DNA of 32,318 bases from Acidimicrobiaceae bacterium (GCA_003168075.1 PMTL01000127.1:357-32674); one strand, 5' to 3'. Counted from the first letter of the stretch, positions 1 to 8,338 are shown. Program-made: numbers and translations. Notes: a model not told the origin generated them from the sequence alone.

Positions 1-692
1 TCGGCCACCTGGAACGTGGCGTTGACGATGATCGTGCCGATAGCGTTGGGGATGATGTGTCGGAAGATCGAACGTGACGAGCCGCCGCCCAAGGTCTTTG
101 ACGCCTGGACGTACTCCCTGGTGCGAAGCGACAAGGTCTCGCCCCGGACGAGGCGCGCCGGACTGAGCCACGACAGGAGCCCGAGGACGACGATGAGCAT
201 CCCCAGGGTTGGCTTGAAGATCGACGCCAGGAAGATGAAGAGGAAGACCACTGGCAGGGCCAACATGACGTCGACGACGCGCATCATCACCGCGTCGATG
301 ACTCCCCCGAAGAATCCCGAGATCGATCCCCAGATCACGCCCAGGCTGGTCGCGATCAGCGCCACCGCCAGACCTACTTCGATGGAGCTCTGCCCTCCCA
401 CCATCAATCGGCCGAGTATGTCGAAGCCGTTGTCGTCGGTGCCCAGTAAGTGGGCCCGGCTCGGCGCCAGATTCACGTTCAGCAAGTTCGAGTGAACCTG
501 GTCGGTCACGTAGAAGAGCGGCCCGACGAAGCAGAACAGGGCGATCACGACTACCGAGATCACACCGACCAGAGCCAACTTGTTCTCTCGGAAGGTGTTC
601 CAGAGGAGGCGCAGGACGCCCCCCGATGAATAGATCTCTCCCCCGTCGCGAGAGGCGGGTTCGATCACGACATTGTCGTCATTCAGAGCCAC
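1..692 (-). CDS. Dpp/Opp-type ABC transporter permease (DppC-like), C-terminus runs off the window
   Basis: Manual minus-strand translation from GTG at 692: VALNDDNVVIEPASRDGGEIYSSGGVLRLLWNTFRENKLALVGVISVVVIALFCFVGPLFY...HLLGTDDNGFDILGRLMVGGQSSIEVG...YVQASKTLGGGSSRSIFRHIIPNAIGTIIVNATFQVA. This has the N-terminal OppC-type segment, the LGTDxxGxDxxxR motif and the EAA-type loop. It is absent from the ORF track because it has no stop inside the window. Confidence 0.9.
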   Translation of the reverse strand, partial: MALNDDNVVIEPASRDGGEIYSSGGVLRLLWNTFRENKLALVGVISVVVIALFCFVGPLFYVTDQVHSNLLNVNLAPSRAHLLGTDDNGFDILGRLMVGGQSSIEVGLAVALIATSLGVIWGSISGFFGGVIDAVMMRVVDVMLALPVVFLFIFLASIFKPTLGMLIVVLGLLSWLSPARLVRGETLSLRTREYVQASKTLGGGSSRSIFRHIIPNAIGTIIVNATFQVA

Positions 693-715
693 GATTCACC
701 CCCGTCCCACATTCG

Positions 716-1672
716 TCATGATGCCGCCCGGTACCGCACCCGCGGATCGAGGATCGCATAGCCGATATCAGCGAGCAGGTTCCCGACGACGGTCGCCACG
801 CCCACCAGCACCGTGATGCCCAACTCGACCGGGTAGTCCGAGGTCAGCGCGGCGTTGTAGAAGACCAGGCCGAGCCCCTGGAAGTTGAAGACGTACTCGA
901 CGATCAATCCCGCCGTCAGCATCGACGGCAGTGAGAGCCCCACGAGCGTCACGATCGAAACGAGGGAATTGCGCAGGAGGTGGCGACTCAGCACCCAGCG
1001 CTTCGAGAGTCCCTTGGCGTAGGCCGTGCGAATGTAGTCCTGGGTGAGGCTGTCGATGGCGGACGACCTCATGTAGCGGCTGAAGAGGGCGTAGGACACG
1101 AGGGTCAGCGTGGCGATGGGTAGCACGAGCGCTCGGGGTTGGGTCAGGATCCCCAGGAAGGTCGGCTCTTGGGGGGCCGAGACTGGGAACCAGTGGAACG
1201 TGATGCCGAAGAGGGAGATCATGATGAGGCCGAGCCAGTAGGTGGGCATCGAGTACAGGAGGAAGGCGATGGTCGTCCCGGTATAGTCCACCAGGCGATT
1301 CCTCTTGACGGCCTGGGCGATGCCAACGGGGATCGCAACTAGCAGGGCCAGGACCAGCGACGTGCCGACCAAGAAGATGTCGCGGGGGAGGTACTGACTC
1401 ACCAAGGAGTCGACGCTGCGGCTCTGCTTGTAGGAATAGCCGAGATTGAGGTGACAGAGCTGGTTCAAGAAGTCCCAGTACTGGACCGGCAAGGGTCGAT
1501 TCAGACCATATTCCTGATTGAAAGCGGCGATTTGGGCGGAGGTGGCGTGATCGCCCATGATGGCGCGCGCGAGACTTCCGGGAATCATGTGCTGGAGGAG
1601 GAAGGTCGCGAAGGTGACGCCGATGACGACAACCACTGCTTGCAGCAGTCGTCGAACAACGAAGCCAGTCAT
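716..1672 (-). CDS. Dpp/Opp-type ABC transporter permease (DppB-like)
   Basis: MTGFVVRRLLQAVVVVIGVTFATFLLQHMIPG...YIRTAYAKGLSKRWVLSRHLLRNSLVSIVTLVGLSLPSMLTAGLIVEYVFNFQGLG: typical DppB N-terminus and EAA loop. It overlaps the upstream kinase ORF by 4 bp. Confidence 0.93.
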   Translation of the reverse strand: MTGFVVRRLLQAVVVVIGVTFATFLLQHMIPGSLARAIMGDHATSAQIAAFNQEYGLNRPLPVQYWDFLNQLCHLNLGYSYKQSRSVDSLVSQYLPRDIFLVGTSLVLALLVAIPVGIAQAVKRNRLVDYTGTTIAFLLYSMPTYWLGLIMISLFGITFHWFPVSAPQEPTFLGILTQPRALVLPIATLTLVSYALFSRYMRSSAIDSLTQDYIRTAYAKGLSKRWVLSRHLLRNSLVSIVTLVGLSLPSMLTAGLIVEYVFNFQGLGLVFYNAALTSDYPVELGITVLVGVATVVGNLLADIGYAILDPRVRYRAAS

Positions 1673-2520
1673 CCCAAGGCCTCCACCGCCGACGGGGACG
1701 AAGTCTCAGTCGCCACGCCCGCTATGCCCTCTATGGGGAAACCGGGGCCGAAGGCACCATTGTGAAGACAAGTGGCGGAGGCGCTCACACTGCCCCTATC
1801 GAGCGCCTCACCAATACCATGGCGTCGCAAAATTCCCGCCAAGAACGTGCCGATCAGACTGTCGCCGGCGCCCAAGGTGTCCACCGGCGACACCGACGAA
1901 CGAGAGAAGTGAATCACCTCGCCGTCGAGGGCGATGGCTCCTCGCTCCCCCAGGGTCACGAGCACGATGCGCGGTCCGAGGTCGACGACGCGTCGTGCGA
2001 AGTCGCTAGCCTCGCCGTCCGACAGATCAGTCGCCGAGAAGGTCGCGATCGACACGCAGTCGACGAGACGACTCCAGTACTCCTCGGGCTGCTCAGAGAA
2101 GTCGAAGGACACCGGTACGCGCTCGGCGATGTCGCGAACCTGGCCCTCGATCATGGAGGAGTCACCAGTGTGGACCATGTCGCTGGTGGCGAGATAGGAC
2201 AGGTCATCATCGTCCAGCACGAACCTCGAGACGCCGACGTCGCTCAGGCCGAAGCGTCGGTCGCCATCCACGAGATCGATGGTGCAGTAGGCGTTGGGTC
2301 CCTCGAGCACACGAAGGCGCTCGAGGGAAACCCCCTCGTCTTTCAGCGACGTCAATACCGCTCGTCCCGCGGCGTCCGATCCCAGTGCGCCCAGATAGCT
2401 GGCCTCGACGCCGGCCCGATGGGCGGCCACGGCCACGTTGACGGCGTTGCCCCCGGGGAACATCAAGTCCAGCGACGGGTACACGTCAACGACGTTGTCA
2501 CCGACGCACGCCAGGTGCAT
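1669..2520 (-). CDS. PfkB-family carbohydrate kinase (fructoselysine 6-kinase FrlD-like by context)
   Basis: MHLACVGDNVVDVYPSLDLMFPGGNAVNVAVAAHRAGVEASYLGALGSDAAGR...DTLGAGDSLIGTFLAGIL: PfkB signatures including the catalytic GAGD motif. Start and stop overlaps (1 to 4 bp) with flanking same-strand genes indicate an operon. Confidence 0.9.
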   Translation of the reverse strand: MHLACVGDNVVDVYPSLDLMFPGGNAVNVAVAAHRAGVEASYLGALGSDAAGRAVLTSLKDEGVSLERLRVLEGPNAYCTIDLVDGDRRFGLSDVGVSRFVLDDDDLSYLATSDMVHTGDSSMIEGQVRDIAERVPVSFDFSEQPEEYWSRLVDCVSIATFSATDLSDGEASDFARRVVDLGPRIVLVTLGERGAIALDGEVIHFSRSSVSPVDTLGAGDSLIGTFLAGILRRHGIGEALDRGSVSASATCLHNGAFGPGFPIEGIAGVATETSSPSAVEALG

Positions 2521-3551
2521 CAGTACTCGACCTTCGTCATGTACCGGCGCTGGGACAGGTCGTGCCCGCGGACGTTCTCGAAGTGCTTGGCCATGCGCGA
2601 GACGATCGATCCCAGAATGATCGGGGCGACCTCACCCCGGGCGCTCCCTTCCACTCCCGGCAGTGACAACTGCGTGGAATCCACGAGGTGAAGCTTGCTC
2701 GTGTACTTGGAGAGGAAGTCCACCGCGCGCTGGGCCATCGGCCGCGTCGCGTCTTCGCCGGCGAAGACGATCACCGGGACGTCGTCGACGACGACCTCGA
2801 AGGCCCCGTGGAAGAACTCTCCCGCGTTGAAGGCTCCCGAGTGCATCCACTGCATCTCCTGTAGATAGCACATCGACAGACAGCGGGCCAGACCCTCCAC
2901 CGGTCCGGCGCCGAGGATGTAGATGATCGGCTCATCCTTGAGCTGGTCGGCGATGACGTGGCTCCTCAGGTCCTGCTCCTCATGGGCCGTCAGGATCGCC
3001 TGGGGCAGAGCATCGTAAGCCGCGTCGATGGCGCTACGCCCCTCGGCGTCGCCCAACGCCTCCAACAGCCCCCATCCGATGTTGGCCAGGAGAATCTGCT
3101 TCGCCTCCCAGACCGTGTGCTCACTCTCGTAGGAGAAGACGTGATCCACCCCGCTGCCCAGCGCGCTTGACGCCGTGCGCGTCACCCCCAAGACCGTGGC
3201 ACCGGCCTCCTTGGCGGTGTCGATGGCTCGTACGGTCTCGCGAGTGCTTCCCGTGTGCGACGCTACAACGACGACCGAGTGCTCACCCAGTTGACGAGGG
3301 CGACGGAAGTTGAACTCGTTGCTGGTGAAAGTGAATGCCGGCACACGGCTCGAACGAGTGTCGAACTCGTACTGCATCGGATACGTCGCCAACAGAGATC
3401 CGCCGCAGCCGACGAAATAGAGATTGTCCACCCCACGAGCGACCAACGCCGCAGTGATCTCATTGGCTCGCTCGCGCTGGGCCAACGAATTCCTCAAGGT
3501 CTCAACGAAGTCCTCATGCACCGGCTTCATCGACGTCTCCGATCCGCTCAT
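2520..3551 (-). CDS. SIS-domain sugar-phosphate deglycase, FrlB-like (fructosamine/fructoselysine-6-P deglycase family)
   Basis: YFVGCGGSLLATYP..., VVVVASHTGSTRETV (SIS phosphate loop), LQEMQWMHSGAFNAGEFFHGAFEVV, RRYMTKVEY C-terminus. The overall pattern matches FrlB as I remember it (LMEFTWTHGCVIESGEFRHGPLE ... RRYYGGLVEY). Confidence 0.85.
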   Translation of the reverse strand: MSGSETSMKPVHEDFVETLRNSLAQRERANEITAALVARGVDNLYFVGCGGSLLATYPMQYEFDTRSSRVPAFTFTSNEFNFRRPRQLGEHSVVVVASHTGSTRETVRAIDTAKEAGATVLGVTRTASSALGSGVDHVFSYESEHTVWEAKQILLANIGWGLLEALGDAEGRSAIDAAYDALPQAILTAHEEQDLRSHVIADQLKDEPIIYILGAGPVEGLARCLSMCYLQEMQWMHSGAFNAGEFFHGAFEVVVDDVPVIVFAGEDATRPMAQRAVDFLSKYTSKLHLVDSTQLSLPGVEGSARGEVAPIILGSIVSRMAKHFENVRGHDLSQRRYMTKVEY

Positions 3552-3597
3552 TCAACACACACCTTCCCAAGGGAGCAGCCGCCCCCTCACAATTGAT

Positions 3598-3615
3598 TCT
3601 GATATCGCTATCACA
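3598..3615. promoter_or_regulatory. Candidate LacI-family operator 1
   Basis: TCTGATATCGCTATCACA, between the SIS gene start (3551) and the lacI stop (3775). It shares the CGCTATCACA/TGTGATAGCG half with the site at 4827..4844 and matches 16/18 of the inferred palindrome TGTGATAGCGCTATCACA. Confidence 0.6.
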
Positions 3616-3774
3616 ATTAGTGACGATTTGCAACTACTACGAGTTTTGGTTCAGTGTCGCCCAGCGCAGTCCCCCTGCGCGACGTGGCCCTTCTCCCGAC
3701 GTGTACCCATCAGCTCACGAACGGGGATTGCAGTCTTTCGACCACGGCCGGGCGGTGCCGGGCGGCCTGTATCG

Positions 3775-4785
3775 TCATTGACGAGGTCCGACGGAACCGC
3801 GAATCAGCAAGTCTGTCGCAAGGCGGATCCGATTGGCCTTGGACTCATCGCCCTGCATCCGGGCCAAGAGGAGTTTGCCCGCGTGGCGACCCAGCTCCCT
3901 CACCGGTTGGGCCACCGCGGTGATGGGCGGAACGTACAGGCCAAACCAATCGGCGTCGTCGAAGGCGATCAGACTGAGGTCGTCCGGCATTGACATCCCC
4001 CGATCTCGAATGGCCCGCAACGCTCCGAAGGTGGCAAAGTTGCTTCCCGTGAAGATCGCCGTCGGCGGATTCTTCTGATCCAACAAGGAATTGGTCGCTC
4101 CATAGCCATCATCGAGCGGCACCGCCATCGTCGCCAGGAGCGTATCGTCGGCCTTGAGTCCTGCGGCTTTCAGAGTGTCTCGCCACGCCTTCGTTCTCAT
4201 AGTGAGTGAACTCAGGGGAACGCCCATGTAGTCAATGATCATCCCGATGCGGCGATGTCCATGTTGGAGGAGGTGTTGAATGGCCAGAGTCGTACCCATG
4301 GCTCCATCCGAGACCACCGAGTCAACCTGGAGACCCCGAACCGTCCGGTCAATGAGAACGATGGGAAGTCCCGCTTCAGAGGCCTCAGCTAGGTGCTCCC
4401 CCATTGAACTGTCCGAGGGAGCGACGACCAAGCCATCGACGCCGTACTCCTGCAGTGTGGCCACTTCACGTCGTTCGCGGTCCGCGTCTTCGTCCGAATT
4501 GGCGATGACGAGGGTGTAGCCGAAGTCCTCGACGACGTCGGCCAGACCCCGCGCGGCCGCCGAGAAAAAGGCGTTCTCGATGTCACCCGCCACGAAGCCC
4601 ACCATGTTCGAGGTCCCCGATGCAAGGGTCCTCGCGGCGACATTCAGTCGGTACTTCAGCCGGCTGGCGGCCTCGTGGACCGCCTGTCGAGCGGCCTCAC
4701 TCACGTAACCGTATTCTCCGAGAGCCCGCGCCGCCGTCGCTTGAGAGACGCCGGCCTCTTTGGCCACTTCTCGGATTGTCACCAT
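3775..4785 (-). CDS. LacI-family transcriptional regulator
   Basis: MVTIREVAKEAGVSQATAARALGEYGYVSEAARQAVHEAASRLKYRLNVAARTLASGTSNMVGFV...: LacI HTH plus hinge plus periplasmic-binding-like domain. The ORF track starts at 4839, but the HTH consensus places the start at ATG 4785. Confidence 0.93.
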   Translation of the reverse strand: MVTIREVAKEAGVSQATAARALGEYGYVSEAARQAVHEAASRLKYRLNVAARTLASGTSNMVGFVAGDIENAFFSAAARGLADVVEDFGYTLVIANSDEDADRERREVATLQEYGVDGLVVAPSDSSMGEHLAEASEAGLPIVLIDRTVRGLQVDSVVSDGAMGTTLAIQHLLQHGHRRIGMIIDYMGVPLSSLTMRTKAWRDTLKAAGLKADDTLLATMAVPLDDGYGATNSLLDQKNPPTAIFTGSNFATFGALRAIRDRGMSMPDDLSLIAFDDADWFGLYVPPITAVAQPVRELGRHAGKLLLARMQGDESKANRIRLATDLLIRGSVGPRQ

Positions 4786-4826
4786 AAGTGCCACACAGTA
4801 GCGCGCCTCTGCTAATCTAGCCAAGG

Positions 4827-4844
4827 TGTGATAGCGCACTCACA
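4827..4844. promoter_or_regulatory. Candidate LacI-family operator 2
   Basis: TGTGATAGCGCACTCACA, in the divergent lacI/HAD intergenic region. It matches 16/18 of TGTGATAGCGCTATCACA and shares TGTGATAGCG with the site at 3598..3615. Confidence 0.62.
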
Positions 4845-4891
4845 GTTAGGACATTGGAGACTGGTGAGTTACGGAGGGGTTTTAAACGGGG

Positions 4892-5611
4892 ATGGAGGAG
4901 CGTACGAGCGTGAGCAGAGCACACGACGAGCCACCTGAGGGAGCGCGCCTCGACGCACTGATCTTCGATCTCGACGGGCTCATCGTGGACACCGAGAGCG
5001 TGGTCCATAGCGTGTGGCTGTCGGTCTTTGAGCGGCACGGTTGTTCCTTCACCGTGGTCGAATGGTCGCACGCGGTGGGCGGTGACGGCCAATTCCGCCC
5101 CCTGGACGCTCTGCGCGAGCGATCTCATGTTCCCGTCGAGGCAGGCGCGCGCCTCATGGACTCCATCGAGAAGCAGATCGAGGCTCGTCTGGACGGGATC
5201 GCCCCTCTGCCGGGCGTCGCGTCGTGGATGCACGACGCCCTCCGGCTCGGAGTTCGCATCGGTGTGGCGTCGAATTCTCCTCGGGAGTGGGTCGAAGCCC
5301 GGCTCAATCAGGTAGGTCTTCGTGATCTCGTCGAAGCCATAAGTTGTCGCGACGAGTCTCCGAACGCCAAACCGGCCCCCGATATCTACCTAACGGCATG
5401 TTCTCGTCTCGACGTCTCTCCGCATCGGTCAGTCGCTGTCGAAGACTCCCGGACGGGAGTGGCGGCCGCCAAAGCCGCCGGTCTTCGCTGCATTGCGGTG
5501 CCGAATCACCTCACCCGTCACCATGACCTCTCCGCAGCTGACCTCATCGTGAACTCGCTCGCCTCGGTGGGTTTCGCGGACACGATGATGAAGATTGGCT
5601 CCAAGTGCTGA
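4892..5611 (+). CDS. HAD-superfamily hydrolase (beta-phosphoglucomutase/sugar-phosphatase-like)
   Basis: DALIFDLDGLIVDTESVVHSVW (motif I DxDG), GVASNSPREWVEARLNQVGL (motif II), KPAPDIYL (motif III Lys), VAVEDSRTGVAAAKAAGL (motif IV). Confidence 0.92.
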   Translation: MEERTSVSRAHDEPPEGARLDALIFDLDGLIVDTESVVHSVWLSVFERHGCSFTVVEWSHAVGGDGQFRPLDALRERSHVPVEAGARLMDSIEKQIEARLDGIAPLPGVASWMHDALRLGVRIGVASNSPREWVEARLNQVGLRDLVEAISCRDESPNAKPAPDIYLTACSRLDVSPHRSVAVEDSRTGVAAAKAAGLRCIAVPNHLTRHHDLSAADLIVNSLASVGFADTMMKIGSKC

Positions 5612-5744
5612 CACTTCTCAACCGAGGGCTAATGAATGACCCCCTGGGGCCGTGGAGCGCCGCTCTCTCGTGGCGCCGATCACCTCGTCAACCGCTGTAC
5701 CCACGAAGCGCGCCCGAGGGCGCTCGAGAGCAAAGGCAGGCACC

Positions 5745-6755
5745 ATGTTGAACTTCGACGAGAAGAGGTTCGCTGACATCCAAACCGGCGCAGCGCAGAC
5801 CGCCAGGGACGTCGCGTCACTGGTCTCGCGCCTCACCCAGTCGGGATCGACCAATCTCTTCTTCTTGGGCACGGGTGGTGCCGGAATACTTATGGAGCCT
5901 GCGGCCCACCTACTTCAGTCGAGGTCGACCTTTCCCACCTTCTTGGAGAAGCCGGCGGAACTCGTGCGACGGGGATCGGTACACCTGGGCCCCAACTCGA
6001 TCGTGGTGATCCCCTCGCGCTCGGGTAATACCAAGGAGAGCGTGGAGGCCCTCAGCTATTGCCAGGTCCGCGGCGCTGTCGTCGTGACGCTCACGGCCCA
6101 CGCCGATTCGCCCCTCGCGCAACAGGCGGACCACAATTTCACGACCTTTGCGGCGGACGACACCTCGAGCGAGTCCTTCTACGTCCAGTCGCTCGCGGTG
6201 GTCTCGGGAGTTCTGTCGGCAGTGGACGGATTGGACCAATCTGACTTCAACGATGTCCTGGGGCGCTTCGCCGAACTCCTCCTGGGCGTTAAGGCCCAGA
6301 TGGAACCATCGGCGGAAGTGGCAGCCCGATTCCTGGCGTCACATCCCTCGTACATCGTCACCGGTGCTGGCTCCACGTGGCCCGAGGCCCACTACTATGC
6401 GATGTGCATCCTCGAAGAGATGCAGTGGATACCGACACGACCGGTTCACGCTTCGGACTTCTTCCACGGCACTCTCGAGTTGGTCGATGCGACGTCCAGC
6501 CTCGTCATCTTCAAGGGTGAGGACGCGACGCGGACCCTCACCGACCGAGTCGAGACCTTCGCGCGAACGCTCACCGAGCAAATTCTCGTGCTCGACACGA
6601 AGAGTTTCTCCTTGCCGGGGCTCAGCGAGTCGTCTCGTTCGTGGATGTCGCCCATGGTCCTGGCTACGGCCCTCGAGCGCATCAGCGCACACCTGGAGAA
6701 GCTTCGTGACCACCCACTGACGACGCGACGCTATTACCGACAATTCGACTATTGA
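5745..6755 (+). CDS. Second SIS-domain protein, FrlB-like paralogue
   Basis: LFFLGTGGAGILMEPAAH, VVIPSRSGNTKESV (SIS loop), LEEMQWIPTRPVHASDFFHGTLELV, GEDATR, SFSLPG, TRRYYRQFDY: shared pattern with the 2520..3551 product. The track begins at 5652; ATG 5745 is preferred from alignment with FrlB-like N-termini. Confidence 0.83.
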   Translation: MLNFDEKRFADIQTGAAQTARDVASLVSRLTQSGSTNLFFLGTGGAGILMEPAAHLLQSRSTFPTFLEKPAELVRRGSVHLGPNSIVVIPSRSGNTKESVEALSYCQVRGAVVVTLTAHADSPLAQQADHNFTTFAADDTSSESFYVQSLAVVSGVLSAVDGLDQSDFNDVLGRFAELLLGVKAQMEPSAEVAARFLASHPSYIVTGAGSTWPEAHYYAMCILEEMQWIPTRPVHASDFFHGTLELVDATSSLVIFKGEDATRTLTDRVETFARTLTEQILVLDTKSFSLPGLSESSRSWMSPMVLATALERISAHLEKLRDHPLTTRRYYRQFDY

Positions 6756-7088
6756 TCGATGTGCCGGCCGGAATTCCCCTGGAGAGGGCGACCACAACGA
6801 TTTTGGTCTGACCGGCGAGCGGTGACGCCACGGCTCTCGTCTCGCCGAGTCTGTAGGCCGTGGTGGTCGTCTAATCGGCGTTTGCCTCTCGTGCCGCAAG
6901 GTAAAGCCGAAGACGCGAGCCGAACTCACACGGAGGTTTTCCCTTACGAAAGTCGTCAATGAAATTCCCCACACCCAACATCGCCCCCGGTTCGAGGATC
7001 CGTGGAGGAGCTGGAACCGAACATTCACCAGGTGCCGCGAGAGGCACCCTTGACCGTCGCGTTGGGGATCGTGACGGCGGGTACAGCG

Positions 7089-8003
7089 ATGAGTGAGAAC
7101 GGCCGCTCCTTCGAACATTTCGTGTCGACAAGGACACAACCACTGGGCATGGGTGCTGCGGGCTTGGCCGCAGTGATGTGGGGCATCGGCGGCGTCTTCG
7201 CCGTCTTGACCACCGTGTCCGGTTTGGAGGTGACGGTCTATCGACTGTGGATGGGTGTGATCCTGCTCGGCGCGCTCTCCTTCGGATCCGGCAAACGGAT
7301 CAACTGGCCGGCCTTTAAAGTCTCTTGGCTCGGAGGATTGCTGCTCGCCGCCGATATGGCGCTCTATTTCAACTCAGTCAAGTACACGAACATCGTCGAC
7401 GTCTCGGTCATCGGGTCGTTCCAGCCGGCCCTAATTCTCATCAGCGCGCGGCGCTTCTTCAACGAGCGACTGAAGCCCACCGACGTCGTGTGGATTGTCG
7501 TGGCCATGGTCGGCGTCGTCATCGCGGTGCTCGGGCCGGGCGTCGCGACGAAACGGCAATTCTTCGGTGACGCGCTCGCGGTGGGCTCGCTGGTCTTTTG
7601 GTCGGCCTTCTGGTTGGTCTCCAAACGGACTCGACAGTCCCTGGACACGGTGAGATACACGTTCAGTGCGACACTGTGGGCGGCGGTGTTCATCACACCC
7701 GTCGCCGCCCTGTCCGGCACCTTGATCGGCCACATGACGTGGCCCAACCTGTACTGGATCGCCCTGATCGCGATCGTGCCCGGTGGCGGAGATTTGGCGA
7801 TGAACTGGGCGCACCGCTTCGTGGATGCGTCGATCTCATCGGCCATTACCTGTTTGAGTCCCGTGGTCGCGGGCGTCACCGCGCTAGTCGTCCTGGGTCA
7901 GCCGCTCACCCTGGTCGAGGGGCTGGGTGGAGTTGTAGGACTCACCGCCATCGCGATTCTGGCGTCGCGCCACCGACAGCCCCTGGAGACTCCACTCGAG
8001 TAG
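7089..8003 (+). CDS. EamA/DMT-superfamily transporter
   Basis: About 10 hydrophobic segments, AAVMWGIGGVFAVL..., SFQPALILISARRFFNERLKPTDVVWIVVAMVGVVIAV, second repeat ITCLSPVVAGVTALVVLGQPLTLVEGLGGVVGLTAIAIL. The in-frame ORF opens at 7002; the start is uncertain. Confidence 0.85.
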   Translation: MSENGRSFEHFVSTRTQPLGMGAAGLAAVMWGIGGVFAVLTTVSGLEVTVYRLWMGVILLGALSFGSGKRINWPAFKVSWLGGLLLAADMALYFNSVKYTNIVDVSVIGSFQPALILISARRFFNERLKPTDVVWIVVAMVGVVIAVLGPGVATKRQFFGDALAVGSLVFWSAFWLVSKRTRQSLDTVRYTFSATLWAAVFITPVAALSGTLIGHMTWPNLYWIALIAIVPGGGDLAMNWAHRFVDASISSAITCLSPVVAGVTALVVLGQPLTLVEGLGGVVGLTAIAILASRHRQPLETPLE

Positions 8004-8081
8004 TTATTCGGTGAGTCGACCACCATCGATACGTCACAACGGTGAACCTGAATGCGAACCTAAACGGGCTCGACGGCGCAG

Positions 8082-8249
8082 TTACGACGAACGGCCGAAG
8101 TCGTCCTCCAGACACACGACGTCGTCTTCGCCGAAGTACGTGCCCGTCTGGACTTCGATCAAGACGACCGGGACGTCACCCTTGTTCTCGCAGCGGTGTG
8201 CCGTGCCGATCAGTGTATCGACGCTCTCCCCCGGGAGACGATCGAACAT
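8082..8249 (-). pseudogene. Remnant of the cupin C-terminus of a type II mannose-6-phosphate isomerase / mannose-1-P guanylyltransferase-type protein (55 codons)
   Basis: Manual minus translation (below ORF-track size): MFDRLPGESVDTLIGTAHRCENKGDVPVVLIEVQTGTYFGEDDVVCLEDDFGRSS*. It matches the conserved ManC/AlgA C-terminal pattern GxxHRxxNPGxxPLxxIEVQxGxYLGEDDIVRxEDxYGR. The rest of the cupin and the nucleotidyltransferase domain are absent upstream, where the frame is closed by TGA. Confidence 0.72.
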
Positions 8250-8338
8250 GTGTGAATCGTTATGTGAGCAATCGAGACTTCACAACGTGTGAATCGTTGC
8301 CACAATGAATGCGCGGCGCATATCTCCCCGGACAGTTA

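Noticed and set aside
16-495. 159-aa plus-strand ORF at the left edge
   Set aside because: Antisense to a clear DppC-like permease that spans 1..692 on the minus strand.
6756-7088. Possible riboswitch or structured leader upstream of the EamA transporter
   Set aside because: Only a short GGTGCC/GGCACC stem (around 7032..7050) was found by eye. It matches no riboswitch consensus I could recognise.
6959-7096. 45-aa plus-strand small ORF (MKFPTPNIAPGSRIRGGAGTEHSPGAARG...) overlapping the EamA start
   Set aside because: The GGAGG lies ~22 nt upstream of the ATG, which is too far. There is no recognisable leader-peptide feature and the composition is unremarkable. Not supported as a coupled leader without conservation data.
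8120-8300. CRISPR-like or integron-like repeat interpretation of the GTGTGAATCGTT copies
   Set aside because: Only two copies of 12 bp were found, with no regular spacer series and no cas genes or integrase in the window.
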